A stretch of 64,000 bases of DNA, from positions 38,573 through 102,572 of the forward strand of contig VDFB02321297.1 in the NCBI GenBank assembly GCA_007258455.2, given 5' to 3'. A model generated the notes under the pieces. That model did no database searches and was not told where the DNA came from. It worked only from the letters and a program-made list of their open reading frames with translations. Source of the stretch: Sequoia sempervirens. Lineage: Eukaryota; Streptophyta; Pinopsida; Cupressales; Cupressaceae. Made by a program: the position numbers and the translations under genes. Each line of letters starts with the position of its first letter. Positions within the stretch are counted from its first letter, which is position 1. Shown one piece after another: positions 11,026-22,084 of this stretch.

Positions 11026-11616
11026 TTAAAAAGAAGAGGTAGAATGGGTAGACTTAAGATCTTCTTCTTCAAGAGGATCTTCCTTAGGGACTTCCATCTC
11101 AAGAGTAGCCTTATTAACAAGTACTGCTAGAGTAGATGCCAATGTATTAGAAGATAACAAAGGGATAATATTTTTAAGAGTAGGAGCAACTAAGGTTTTA
11201 CCAGTAGTTTCCATTTCACATAAGTGTATAGCATCAGGGTCAGCCTTGATTGTGATTACCTCATTATTAGCAACAAATTTGATAGAATGATGCAAAGTAG
11301 AAATGATTGCTCCCAAAGCATGAATCCATGGCCTTCCCAAGACAATATTATATGGTAATGGTCCTAGCATAGCATATACCAGGGTGAGTACAGGAATGGG
11401 TCCCAACCTTAGAGCTAAGATTACTGCACATAAGGCTTGTTGACTAGCATTATCAAATCCAAAAATGTACAAAGAAGAAGCAACAAGAGAAGTTGAATCA
11501 ATTTTGATTTTAGGTAAAAAATCAATGCTACATATATTGAGAGCCAAGCCAGTATCGAAAAGAGCATGTATAATGTTGATATTGTTTATATAAACTATTA
11601 TCATTAGAGGATCCAC
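11026..11616 (-). pseudogene. Retroviral-type aspartic protease of Tat element
   Basis: The minus strand reads HALFDTGLALNICSIDFLPK, a later LYIFGFDN block, then YNIVLGRPWIHALGA. This is the layout of plant gypsy protease, with the catalytic DTG triad and the flap/LLGRPWIH motif. The protease cuts the Gag-Pol polyprotein. The triad is intact (DTG) although the following Ala is Leu. The frame runs about 196 codons without a stop into an acidic tail (PKEDPLEEEDLKS). Its closest relative in the window is the protease at 59521-59892 on the other strand. Confidence 0.8.
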
Positions 11617-11931
11617 TTGCTTCTATACTCATGTATGTGGGAGTTCATGTGGATCGAACATAATATTTGGCAAACCCACACGAATATGATCTATCAATGC
11701 ACTAACATCTATCAACCTAGTGGTAGAAGGAAAGAGGATATTTTGCAAGGCTTCCTGAAGCATACATTGGTAAATTAGAGCAATCTAAAGAAAATCTCAA
11801 AGTGAGATCTTGGTGGGAGTAACATGAAGTTGCTCGACAAGGTAATACTCACTTAGTGGATTAGTTGTAGGTTTAGGTGCTTGAGGAAGGCTTGGTTGAG
11901 AAGGTGGTAAAGAAGTAAGTTGATTAAGATT

Positions 11932-12327
11932 TTATTGGTTCCTTCTAGTGTTGTAAGTATCGGATACCACTCTATAAGAGGGAGCCTTGGATTGTATAAA
12001 TGTCATGTAAAGGTCCAACATGTCACTTGTGACAAGAACCTCACAAATAGAATGAATTCCTTTAGGAGACGAGCTAGTTGGAGTCACATAAATAACCAAT
12101 ATATTAGGCCTTTGAGGGACAGAAGAGACTACAACTACATTTATGGAATCTTCAACTTGTGAAGAAGGTTTTGATGAAGAAATATGTTTATCAGTTTTTT
12201 GAGTAGAAGGAGATGTCTCTAAGAAATCATCTAGGGAATCATCCAACATATCAAAATATTGTTTAGAAAAAGCATTATCAAAGACATTAAAATTATGAAG
12301 AAAAAGATCTAACATGTTTTCATTCAT
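11932..12327 (-). pseudogene. Gag-side N-terminal ORF of Tat element
   Basis: A 131-codon minus frame starts at an ATG (MNENMLDLFLHNFNVFDNAF) with an acidic DMLDDSLDDFLETSP segment, then a Ser/Thr/Val-rich part. The same arrangement (FDMFDEALEDFISPRSSTK) begins the related + strand relic at 58724, so it is the conserved start of this element's polyprotein. It stays in frame with the protease downstream, interrupted by stops between 11932 and 11616. I do not see a capsid or zinc-knuckle motif in it. Its function is inferred only from position. Confidence 0.5.
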
Positions 12328-13796
12328 GTTGGGTTCACCAAAATGTAAACGAGGGGATTCACTACCCTCAAGACAAAGAGATTCTTCAAGGAGAAAATAG
12401 CCCTCGATTACCTCAAGGAATAAAGCTCAAGTGACGTAAAGAATGAAGAGTATTTGCACAACTTAATCAAATAAAAGGTGTTTACTACTACTAGAAAGAA
12501 TAAGGAAATCACTTAATTATAAGAGTAAATGATAGAATCAAAATCTCTATTATACAAAAATGGTAAGTACATAAATCATAGATTTTATCCCTAGAAGGAT
12601 TGAGCCTCGACCATGGAAAAAATCACTTCGTGGGGACATCTACACTCCATGCTATTGTCTTTGGTAAATAGAGAATAAAACCCTTAAATACTCAAAGTAT
12701 AGCTTATCAAATCTATACATCTACACACAAAATAGAGAAGGAGAAATGTTGGGGGTTGTTTCGAGCCTTGCCTCAGTCAAAACCCCATTTTGGTGTTTCC
12801 ACCTCCACAGAAATCTAGATAGATAGATATAGACAAAAAACACATGAAATTTAATGATATGTGATAGAAACAAACCCTACAAAATAGGAGAAACCATATC
12901 TCAATAATAAAGATGTGATCAAATAGACAATATTAAATATACAAGACAAGAAGTTAAGAGAGAATTACCAATAGCCTATGGCTCCCCTCTTGGCTTGATA
13001 GGAATGATGAGATTGCATGCAAGAGAGCCTTGACTATTGCTTGAGAGAAATATGGCAAGGATTCACTATGGAAGTAAGAGAGAGAAATAAATAATGAAGA
13101 TAGAGTAGCATGAGAGAGAGGGCAAGATCGAATGAGAGAACATGAGAATCAATGAATGAGAATGAGAGGGAAAATTGGAGTTCCATGAGGCTTCATGGGT
13201 GGGAGGAGCCGTTACTTCTGCATGTCTTCCACAATGACATGTGCCATAGGAAAAGGACACAAAATATTCTTATTTGAATCTCAAAAATTTTGGGGATGCT
13301 TATGCATCACTAAGACATCTGTGTGTCGCACAAGTGTCCAACTCAAAAATTTACAAGAATGAGGCATTTAGGCTGCTAGTTCTTCATATTTGTCACCTAT
13401 GAAGTTGGAGTCATGAAATTTTGACTTATAGGTATTTTCCATAAATGTAGCAAGCTAGATGTGCTAGTGTAAAATTGCAACAAGATGTAATTTTATGAAA
13501 CTACAAGGTTGAACCCTCTTGGTCTTGTAGAGCTAGAAGTGGAGGTCTTACCCACCTCAACCATTGGTACTTATATTCCCAACATAAAGATAATTTTTTT
13601 GTAATTTTCCTAGGTTTGACACCCCTAGCGCCTAGAAGATTATTAGACCTTAGGGATTTGAGGCCTACAGCTCTAGTCACCAACAACTAGTATGAATGAA
13701 TTTTTTCAATTGGACAAGTGGGTGTGTGCACCAATCTGTGACACAAAAAAGGTGCCAAATTGCAAAAAAATCTCGTAACAAGCCATGTTGTGCTTG
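12328..13796. other. Region upstream of Tat element, no gene seen
   Basis: It probably contains the 5' leader and LTR of the minus-strand element, but I found no paired LTR or primer-binding site. Purine-rich (GAGA) low-complexity sequence occurs at 13065-13165. Short ORFs at 13260-13066 and 13686-13501 are not convincing. Confidence 0.35.
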
Positions 13797-14130
13797 CCAA
13801 ATTTGGTGCTCTCTAAATGGATTGACCATTTGGGAAGCACCAAATTTGGAACTCACCAAATGGATTAACGACTTGGAGACTGCCAAATTTGGTGCTCACC
13901 AAATGAGCTGCATTGATAAGAAACTAACTTTTCTTTCTCTTTGTCTCTCTCTCCACCACTTTGATAACACTTAGAGTTTTTGGTTTATGATTGATGATGG
14001 ATAGTTGAGGTTTTACCTTTCACTCCCTCTCTACCTCCTTCCCTATTAACCAATACATACCCATTCTCTCTCAACCCTCTCTAGGTCTATCCTATACTCT
14101 CTACCTTGTCTTCCATCCTTAGGGTTTAAT
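13797..14130 (+). repeat. Sequence A, left copy
   Basis: It starts with three palindromic CCAAATTTGGTGCTC-type units (13797-13908). A unique part follows (ACTAACTTTTCTTTCTCTTTG, GATGATGGATAGTTGAGG, CTCTCTAGGTCTATCC). It is nearly identical to 15625-15870 in direct orientation and matches the reverse complement of 22085-22400. Confidence 0.85.
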
Positions 14131-14156
14131 GTATAGGATGAGGGGTTGATATTTTA

Positions 14157-14745
14157 ATGTATAGGATAACTCCCTCTCTCTCTCAGGTCTCTCCCTCCCT
14201 CTATCCCTCCCACCCCCTCTCTCTCTCAAGTCTCTCCCTTGCTCTATCCCTCCCACCCTCTCTCTCTTGGATCTCTCGCACCCCCTCTCCCTCTCTTAGG
14301 TCTCTCCCTCCCACCCTAACTAGATAAATCTCTCTCCCTCTCAAGTTTCTCTCTCTCTTAGGTCTCTCCCTCTCCCTCTCTCCCTCTCAAGTCTCTCTTT
14401 GAGGTCTCTCTCTTAGGTATCTCCCACTCCCTCTCTCTCTCCCTCTCTCTCAGGTATCTCCCTCAAAATATCCCTCCCACCTGCTCTCCCTCTCCCAGGT
14501 CTCTCTCCCACCCTAACTAGATAACTCTCTCTCTCCCTCTCAATTCTCTCTCTCTCTCTCTCAAGTCTCACTCCCTCCCACCCTACCTAGACAACTCTCG
14601 CACTCCAATGCCCTCTCTCTCACACACACACTCTCTCTCCCTATCAGGTATTTCTCTCTCTCTCTCTCTCAATCCAACTCCCTCTCTCAGGTCTTTCTCT
14701 CTCCCTCTCATCTCTCTCTCTCTCTTAGGTTTCTCCCACTTACAG
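14157..14745 (+). repeat. CT-rich tract of unit 1
   Basis: Diverged CTCTCT / CCCTCCCACC / AGGTCTCTCCC repeats, pyrimidine-rich on the + strand, with a recurring CACCCTAACTAGATAA module (for example near 14311 and 14509). Confidence 0.9.
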
Positions 14746-14747
14746 TT

Positions 14748-14993
14748 GAGGGTTTAAAGTATAGGGTAGAAGGTTAAGGGTTGAGGGTTGAGGGATTAAG
14801 GTTGAAGATATAGTGTTGAGGGATTAGGGTTGAAGGTTTAATGTATAGGGTAGAGGGTTGAGGGTTGAGGGTATAGGGTTGAGTGTATAAGGTTAAGGGT
14901 TTAATGTATAGGGTTAATGGTATAGGGATTAGAGTTCAGGTTTGAGGGTTTAATGTATGAGGTTGAGGGTTGATGGTATAGGGTTTATAATGT
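14748..14993 (+). repeat. TTTAGGG-like degenerate telomeric block, unit 1
   Basis: Seven-base units TTGAGGG, ATTAGGG, TATAGGG and TTTAATG run in phase. This is consistent with mutated plant telomere repeat TTTAGGG in G-rich + orientation. Confidence 0.75.
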
Positions 14994-15002
14994 ACTCTCT
15001 AT

Positions 15003-15480
15003 CTCTATCTTACCTCTCTAGATAGATGGATAGATAGACAAAGAGAGGGTGAGGAGAGATAGAAAGAGGGGGAAGAGAGTGAGGTAGGTAGATAGAGGAG
15101 GGTAGGTAGAGAGGGAGAGGAGAGAGAGAGGAGGGAGAGAGAGGGAGATGGGAGAGAAAGGAAGACAAGATATAGAAAGAGGGGGCATGGAGAGAGAGGG
15201 ATGGATAGAGATGTAGGGAGAGAGTTGTGATAGAGAGAGAGTAAAGAGGGAAGGAGAGAGAAGAAGGGAGCGAGAAGTGAGTGAGAGAAGTAGAGAGAGA
15301 AGGAGGAAGGTGGAGAGATTGAGAGGGAGAGAGGGAGAGAGAACAAGGTATAGAGGGATAGGTAGGTAGAGAGAAGTAGAGAGGGAAAGAGAGATGGAGG
15401 GAGAGGTATGGATAGAAAGAGAGAGACATTAGAGGGAGAAATAGAGAGAGAGGTAGGTAGAGAGACAAAGTGGTGGAGAG
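15003..15480 (+). repeat. GA-rich tract of unit 1
   Basis: The strand bias flips to purine-rich directly after the TACCTCTCTAGA junction. It contains GAGGTAGGTAGAGAG, GGAAGGTGGAGAG and AGAGAGGGAAAGAG modules that recur in unit 2. Confidence 0.9.
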
Positions 15481-15708
15481 AGAGACAAAGACAAAGCAAA
15501 GTTAGTTTTTTGTCAATGTATCTCATTTGGTGAGTGCAAAATTTGGTGCTCTCCAAATGGCTTGCCCATTTGGAGAGTGCCAAATTTTGCGCTCACCAAA
15601 TGGCTTGACCATTTAGAGATTGCCAAGTTTGGCACTCACCAAATGAGCTTCATTGACAAAAAACTAACTTTTCTTTCTCTTTGTCTCTCTCTCCACCACT
15701 TTGATAAC
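15464..15708. repeat. Near-perfect palindrome joining unit 1 and unit 2
   Basis: The left arm reads GTGGTGGAGAGAGAGACAAA, then AAAGTTAGTTTTTTGTCAATG and CTCATTTGGTGAGTGC. The right arm is its reverse complement, ending in TTTGTCTCTCTCTCCACCAC. Arms are about 110 bp, centred near 15587, and the centre consists of CCAAATNNNG palindromic units. It could extrude as a cruciform. Confidence 0.85.
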
Positions 15709-15929
15709 ACTTAGAGTTTGTGGTTTATGATCGATGATGGATAGTTGAGGTTTTACCTTTCACTCCCTCTCTACCTCCTTCCCTATTAACCAATACATAC
15801 CCATTTTCTTTCAACCCTCTCTAGGTCTATCCTACACTCTCTACCTTGTCTTCCATCCTTAGGGTTTAAGGTATAGGGTTGAGGGTTTAATGTATAGGAT
15901 AGAGGGTTGAAATTTTAATGTATAGGATA

Positions 15930-16399
15930 GGTCCCCCTCTCTCTTAGGTCTCTCCCTCCCTCTATCCCTCCCACCCCCTCTCTCTAGTCTCTACATCGCT
16001 TGATCCCTCCCACCCCCTCTCTCTACTCTCTACATTGCTCAATCCCTCCCACCCCCTCTCTCTAGTCTCTCTATTGGTCGATCCCTCCCACCTTATCTCT
16101 CTTGGATCTCTAACACCCCCTCTCCCTCTCTTAGGTCTCTCCCTCCCACCCTAACCAGATAAATATCTCTCCCTCTCCCTCTCTCTCCCTCTCAAGTCTC
16201 TCTCTCTCTCATGTCTCTCCCACTCGCTCTCTATCTCCCTCAAAATATCCCTTCCACCCACTCTCCCTCTCTCAGGTCTATCCCACCCTAACTAGATATT
16301 TCTCTCTCTCTGCCTCTTAAGTCTCTCTCTGGGTCTGACTCCTCCCACCCTACCTAGACAACCTCACTCCAACCTCTCTCTCTCTCTCTCCTCTGGTCT

Positions 16400-16461
<62 letters not shown>
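15930..16461 (+). repeat. CT-rich tract of unit 2, with pure (CT)n
   Basis: It contains three tandem copies of a CTCTCTAGTCTCT...ATCCCTCCCACCCC module (about 15970-16095). It ends in an almost pure CT run of about 50 bp (about 16411-16461). Confidence 0.9.
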
Positions 16462-16463
<2 letters not shown>

Positions 16464-16469
16464 GTCTCT

Positions 16470-16692
16470 CCCACTTACATTTGATGGTTTAATGTATAGG
16501 GTAGAAGGTTGAGGGTTGAAGGTTGAGGGATTAAGGTTTAAGGGATAGTGTTGAGGGATTATGGTTGAGGATTTAATGTATGGGGTAGAGGGTGGAGGGT
16601 TGAGGGTTTAATGTATAGGGTTGAGGGATTAGGGTTGAGGGTATAATGTATAGGGTAGAGGGTTTATAGTTGAGAGTAGGAGGGTTTATAAT
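16470..16692 (+). repeat. TTTAGGG-like degenerate telomeric block, unit 2
   Basis: Phased seven-base variants (TTGAGGG, TATAGGG, TTTAATG, ATTAGGG) in the G-rich orientation, matching the block in unit 1. Confidence 0.75.
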
Positions 16693-16699
16693 GTACTCT

Positions 16700-18141
16700 C
16701 TCTCTATCTTACCTCTCTAGAGAGATGGTGAGATAGACAAAGAGAGGGTGAGGAGAGATATAAAGAGGGGGAAGAGAGTGAGGTAGGTAGAGAGGGAGAG
16801 AGAGTTGAGATAGATAGAGATTAGAGAGAGAGAAGGGAGAGAGAAGAAGGGAGGGAGAAGTGAGAGAGAAGTAGAGAGAGAAGTGGAGAGAGAAGGAGGA
16901 AGGTGGAGAGATTGAGAGGAGGGAGGGAGAGAGAAGGAGGGAGGTGGAGAGATTGAGAGAAGGAAGGAGGGAGGGAGAGAGAACAAGGTATAGAGGAATA
17001 GGTAGGTAGAGAGAAGTAGAGAGGGAAAGAGAGATGGAGGGAGAGGTGTAGATGGAGAGAGAGACGTGAGAGAGAGAAATAGAGAGAGACATAGGTAGAG
17101 AGATGGAGGGGAGATAGAGGGAAGTAGAGAGTGAAGGAGAGATGGAGGGAGTGGTAGGGATAGAGGGAGAGATAGGGATGGAGAGAGAGGTGAGAGGGAG
17201 GAGGAGATAGAGAGAAGTAGAGAGGGAAGGAGAGGTAGGGAGGGAGGGAGGGAGAGGAAGGTGAGATAGAGAAAGAGAGGAGGGAGGGATATGTAAGGAG
17301 AGAAAGGTGAGATAGAGAGAAAGAGGGTAGAGAGGGAGAGAGAGAGAAGGGGAGAGAGGGGGGGAGTGAGAGAGGGGAGGGAGGTAGAGGTAAAGAGGGA
17401 AAGTTCAGAAAGGTTGTAGAGAAGGAGGGATAGATAGAGAGAGGGTGAGGAGAGATATAAAGAGGGGGAAGTGAGAGAGGAAGGTAGATAGAGGAGGGTA
17501 GGTAGAGAGGGATATGAGAGAGAGTGAGGTGAGAGATAGAAAGAGGGGGGAGAGAGAGGGAGGAATAGAGATATAGGGAGAGAGAGTTGAGATAGAGAGA
17601 GAACAAAGAGGGGGAGTTAAAGAGGGAGAAGAGAGATAGAAAGAGGGGGGAGGGAGAGAGGGAGGGAGAGAGATGTAGGGAGAGAGTTGAGATAGAGAGA
17701 GAGGAAGGGAGGGAGAATTGAGAGAGAAAATTAGAGAGAGGAGGAAGGTGTATAGATTGAGAGAAGGAAGAAGGGAGAGAGGGAGAAAGAATGAGGTATA
17801 GAGGGAGAGGTAGGGATAGAGAGAGAGAGAGAGGTTATATAGAGAAATAGAGAGAGGTAGGTAGAGAGAGGGAGGGGAGATAGAGAGAAGTAGAGAGGGA
17901 AGGAGATATGGAGGGAGAGGTAGGGATAGAGGGAAATATGGGGATGGAGAGAGAGGTGAGATAGAGAGCAATAGAGAGAGAAGTAGGTAGAGAGAGGGAG
18001 GGGAAGATAGAGAGAACTATAGAGGGAAGGAGAGGTAGGGAGGGAGGGAGAGGGAGGTGCAATAGAGAAAGAGATGAGGGAGGGATATGTAGGGAGAGAG
18101 AGGTGAGATAGAGATAAAGAGGGTGAGTAGAGAGGGGTTAG

Positions 18142-18199
<58 letters not shown>

Positions 18200-18204
18200 A
18201 GGGA

Positions 18205-18237
<33 letters not shown>

Positions 18238-19148
18238 GAGATAGATTATGGAGAGAGGAGGAAGGTGAAGAGATTAAGAGAAGTAAGGAGGGAATGAGGG
18301 AGAGAGAATGAGGTATATAGGGATAGGTAGGTAGAGAGAAGTAGAGAGGGAAAGAGAGATGGAGGGAGAGGGAGAGATGGAGGGAAAGGTAGGGATGGAG
18401 AGATAGAGAGAGGTGAGAGAGAGAGAGACAAATAGAGAGAGAGGTAGGTAGAGATATGGAGGGGAGATAGATAAATTAGAGAGGGAAGGAGAGATGGAGA
18501 GACAAGTAAAAATAGAGGGAGAGATAGGGATGTAGAGAGATGTGAGAGAGGGAAATAGAGAGAGAGGTAGGTAGAGAGAGGGAGGGGGAGATAGAGAGAA
18601 ATAGAGAGGGAAGGAGAGGTATGGAGGGAGGGATATGGAGGTGAGATAGAGAAAGAGAGGAGGGAGGGAGGGATATGTAGAGAGAGAGAGAGAGGGAGAG
18701 AAGTGAGAGAGAAGTAGAGAGAGGAGGAAGGTGGAGAGATTGAGAGAAGGAGGGAGAGAGGTATAGAGAATGAGGTATATAGGGATAGATAGGTAGAAAG
18801 AGTAGAGAGGGAAAGAGAGATGGAGGGAGAGGCAGGGATGGAGAGATAGAGAGAGGTGAGAGAGAGAGAGGTAGGTAGAGAGAGGGAGGGGAGATAGATA
18901 GAAGTAGAGAGGGAAGGAGAGGTGGATGGTGAGTTAGGGATAGAGGGAGAGATAGGGATGGAGAGAGGTGAGAGAGAGAAATATAGAGGTAGGTAGAGAG
19001 AGGGAGGGAGTGATAGAGAGAAGTAGAGAGGGAAGGAGAGGTATGGAGGGAGGGAGAGGGAGGTGAGATAGAGAAATAGAGGAGGGAGGGAGGGATATGT
19101 AGGGAGAGAGAGAGAGGTGAGATAGAGAGAAAGAGAATAGAGAGGGAA
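16700..19148 (+). repeat. GA-rich tract of unit 2 with higher-order repeats
   Basis: About 2.4 kb of purine-rich DNA with a composite repeat of roughly 390-450 bp. An X module (GAGGAAGGTGGAGAGATTGAG...) starts near 16908, 17745, 18249 and 18723. Each X is followed by a Y module (GGAGGGGAGATAGA...) starting near 17106, 17873, 18457 and 18885. A pure AG run of about 50 bp lies at about 18143-18194. Confidence 0.85.
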
Positions 19149-21355
19149 GGGAACCCTAATCCCTCAATCCTCAACCCTTAAACCCTTTACCCTTAAACCC
19201 TAATCTCTCAACCCTTAATCCTTAAACCCTTAATACCTAAACCCTTAAACCCTAATCCCTCAATCCTATAACCCTAAACCTTCAACCCTCAAGCCTTTAA
19301 CCTCAACCTTTAAACCATAATCCCTCAATCATATAACCCTCATCCCTCAAAGCTCAACCCTTAAACCATATACCCTTAATTCCTTAACCCTCAACCCTTA
19401 AACCCTAATCCCTCAAACCTCAACCCTTAAACCCTTAATCCCTAAATCCTTAAACCCTAATCCCTCAATCCTACAACCCTCAACCTTCAACCCTCTAACT
19501 TAAACCCTCAACCATTTAACCCTCAACGCTTAAACCATAATCCCTCAATCCTCAACCCTTAAACCCTCACCCCTCAACTCTCAACCCTTAAACCCTCAAT
19601 CCTTAATCCCTACACCCTCAACCCTCAACTCTTAAACCCTCAACCTTTAAAACCTCAGCCCTCAAGCCTCAACCCTTAAACCATAAACCCTTAATTACTT
19701 AAACCCTCAACCCTTAAAACCTCAACCCTTAAACCATAATCCCACAACCCTATACCTTAGAACCTAATACCTCAACCCTCAACCATTAAAACCTCAACCC
19801 TTAAACCTTAATCCCTCAACCCTTAATCCCTTATCCCTCAACCCTTAACCCTTAAACTCTCAACCCTTAATTCATCAACCCTCAACCCTTAAAACCTCAA
19901 TCCTCAACCCTTAAATCCTAATCCCCCAACCCACAACCTTTAAACCCTCAACCCTCAACCCTTAAACCCTAATCCCTCAACACTCAATCCTTCAACCCTC
20001 ATCCCTCAACCCTCAACCCTTAAACCCTCAACCCTTAATCACTCAACCCTAAACCCTTAAAAACTCAACCCTCAACCCTCAACCCTTAAACCATCAACCC
20101 TCAATCATCAACCCTATACCTTGGACCCTAATCCCTCAATCCTTAAACCCTCAAACCTTAAACCCTAATCCCTCAACCCTCAACCCTCAAACCCTCATCC
20201 CTCAATTCTCAACCCTAATCCAAATCCTATACATTAAACCATCAAGCCTCAACCCTTAAGCCCTAATCCCTCAAGCCTCAATCCTTAAAATGTAAACCCT
20301 TAAACCCTCAACCTCGATCCTCAACCCTAATCCCTCAACCCTCAACCCTTAAACCCTAATCCATCAAACCTCAACCCTTAAACCATAATCCCTAAAACCT
20401 CAACCCTTAAACCCTCAACCCTCAACCCCTAAACCCTAAAAAGTCAAGCCTCAACCCTTAAACCCTAAACCCTTAAACCCTCAACCTTCAACCCTCAAAT
20501 TTAATCCCTCAACCTTATACCTTAAACCATAATCCCTCAACCCTTAAACCCTCAATCCTTAAACCCTAATCCATCAACCCTCAACCCTTAAACCCTTAAC
20601 CCCTTAACCCACAACCCTTAAAACCTTAACCCTCATCCCTCAAACCTCAACCCTTAAACCCTAAAATCTTAATCCCTCAAACTTCAACCCTTAAAAACTC
20701 AACCCTCAACCCTCAACTCTTAAAATCTCAACCCTCAAACTTCAACCCTCAACCCTAATCCCTCAAACCTTAAACCCTAATCCGTCAACCCTCAACCCTC
20801 AACCCTCAAACCCTCATCCCTCAATGCTCAACCTTAATCCCTCAAGCCTCAACCCTATACCTTAAACCCTCAAGCCTCAACACTTAAAGCCTAATCCCTC
20901 AAGCCTTAATCCTTAAAACCTAAACCCTTAAACCCTCAACCTCGACCCTCAACCCTAATCCCTCAAGCCTATACCTTAAACCCTAATCCCTCAACCCTTA
21001 AACCCTAATATCTCAACCCTTAAACCCTCAACCCTCAAACCGAATCCCTCAACCCTATACCTTAAACCATAATCCCTCAACCCGTAAACCCTTAACCCCT
21101 GAACTCACAACCCTTAAACCCTATTCCCTCAACCCTCAACCATTAACCCTCAACCCTCAACCCTAATCCCTCAACCCTATACCTTAAAACCCAATCCCCA
21201 AGCTCTCAAACCTTAAACCCTCAAGCCTTAAAACCTAATCCCTCAACTGTATAACCCCCAACCCTCAACCCTCAACCCTCATTAAACCCCCTAATCCCTC
21301 AACCCTCAACCCTTAAACTTTCAATCCTCATCCCTCTACCCTATACATTAAACCC
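19149..21355 (+). repeat. Degenerate interstitial telomere-like array (C-rich)
   Basis: About 2.2 kb made almost wholly of seven-base variants CCCTCAA, CCCTTAA, CCCTAAA and CCCTAAT in the C-rich orientation, opposite to the TTGAGGG blocks at 14.7 and 16.5 kb. CCCTAAA is the standard plant telomere unit. Pure runs of it are absent, so this is an old interstitial array and not a telomere. Confidence 0.85.
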
Positions 21356-21356
21356 T

Positions 21357-22084
21357 GAGGAGGGAAGGCAAGGTAGAGAGGGTGGGAGAGGGGTGGGTAA
21401 TGAGACAAGGATGGAGAGGTAGAGAGGTAAAGAGGGAAGGAGGGAGAGTCATGGTGATAGGGAGAGAGAGAGGGTGGGAGGAAGAGGTAGTGATATATAA
21501 AAAGGAGATAGATGGGAAATAAATAATAATCGAGGGGTAAGGAGGAAAGAATATAGATGGGGGTAAGGATAGAAGGAAACATAGAAAGGGAGATAGGGAG
21601 AGAGATTGGGAGAGACCTAGAGAGGGGAGGGGGAAGAGAGAGAGAGTGAGAGAAGTATCGGTAGATGAGTAACAAGCGATGGAGGAAGAGGTACACATGG
21701 AGGGAGTGAGAGACATAGGGAGGAGGAGATAAAGAGGTGATGACTTGGAAAGGGGGGGGAGAGGGAAGAAGAGAGAAAGAAGAACGGGATGAGAGATAGA
21801 GGGGGGAGAGAGGTGGGTAATGTGACAAGGTTGGAGAGACTTGGAGATGGGGGGAGAGAGAGAGAGAGAGAGAAAGATGTGAGAGACAGAGGGGGAAAGA
21901 GGTGGGTTATGAGACAAGGAGGGATAACCTTGGATATGGGGAGAGAGAGAGGTTGGGAAGGAGATGTAGAGATCAAGAGAAAAGAGATAAATGGGTGAGA
22001 AACAATAACAAAGGGAGATAGAAGAAGAGAGAGGTAGGGAGGAAAGGATGGAGCTGGGGTTAATGAGGAAAGGCAAGGTATAGA
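21357..22084 (+). repeat. Distal GA-rich tract of unit 2
   Basis: Purine-rich DNA with a repeated module (GAGACAAGG.TGGAGAG...GAGAGGTGGGTAATG) near 21390, 21800 and 21900. It ends where the inverted copy of sequence A begins. Confidence 0.85.

Larger units (their letters stand above)
8587..12327 (-). mobile_element. Ty3/gypsy Tat-type retrotransposon relic
   Basis: The order on the minus strand is: gag-side ORF, aspartic protease, linker with a GLGY-type motif, reverse transcriptase, Ty3-type RNase H, then a second archaeal/plant-type RNase H. Possession of the second RNase H is the hallmark of the plant Tat clade. From 12327 to about 9841 the coding sequence stays in one frame broken only by stops. 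One frameshift occurs between 9862 and 9841, after which a single frame continues into the first RNase H. The element is cut inside the second RNase H; integrase and 3' LTR are missing. A 5' LTR should lie to the right of 12327 but I could not delimit it. Confidence 0.8.

Noticed and set aside
15005..19174. Long minus-strand ORFs rich in Ser, Leu, Pro and Tyr (up to 261 codons)
   Set aside because: They are translations of GA/CT simple repeats; several frames are open at once and no domain is present.
19149..21355. A true chromosome end (telomere)
   Set aside because: The repeat is degenerate throughout, lacks pure CCCTAAA runs and is flanked on both sides by kilobases of other sequence.
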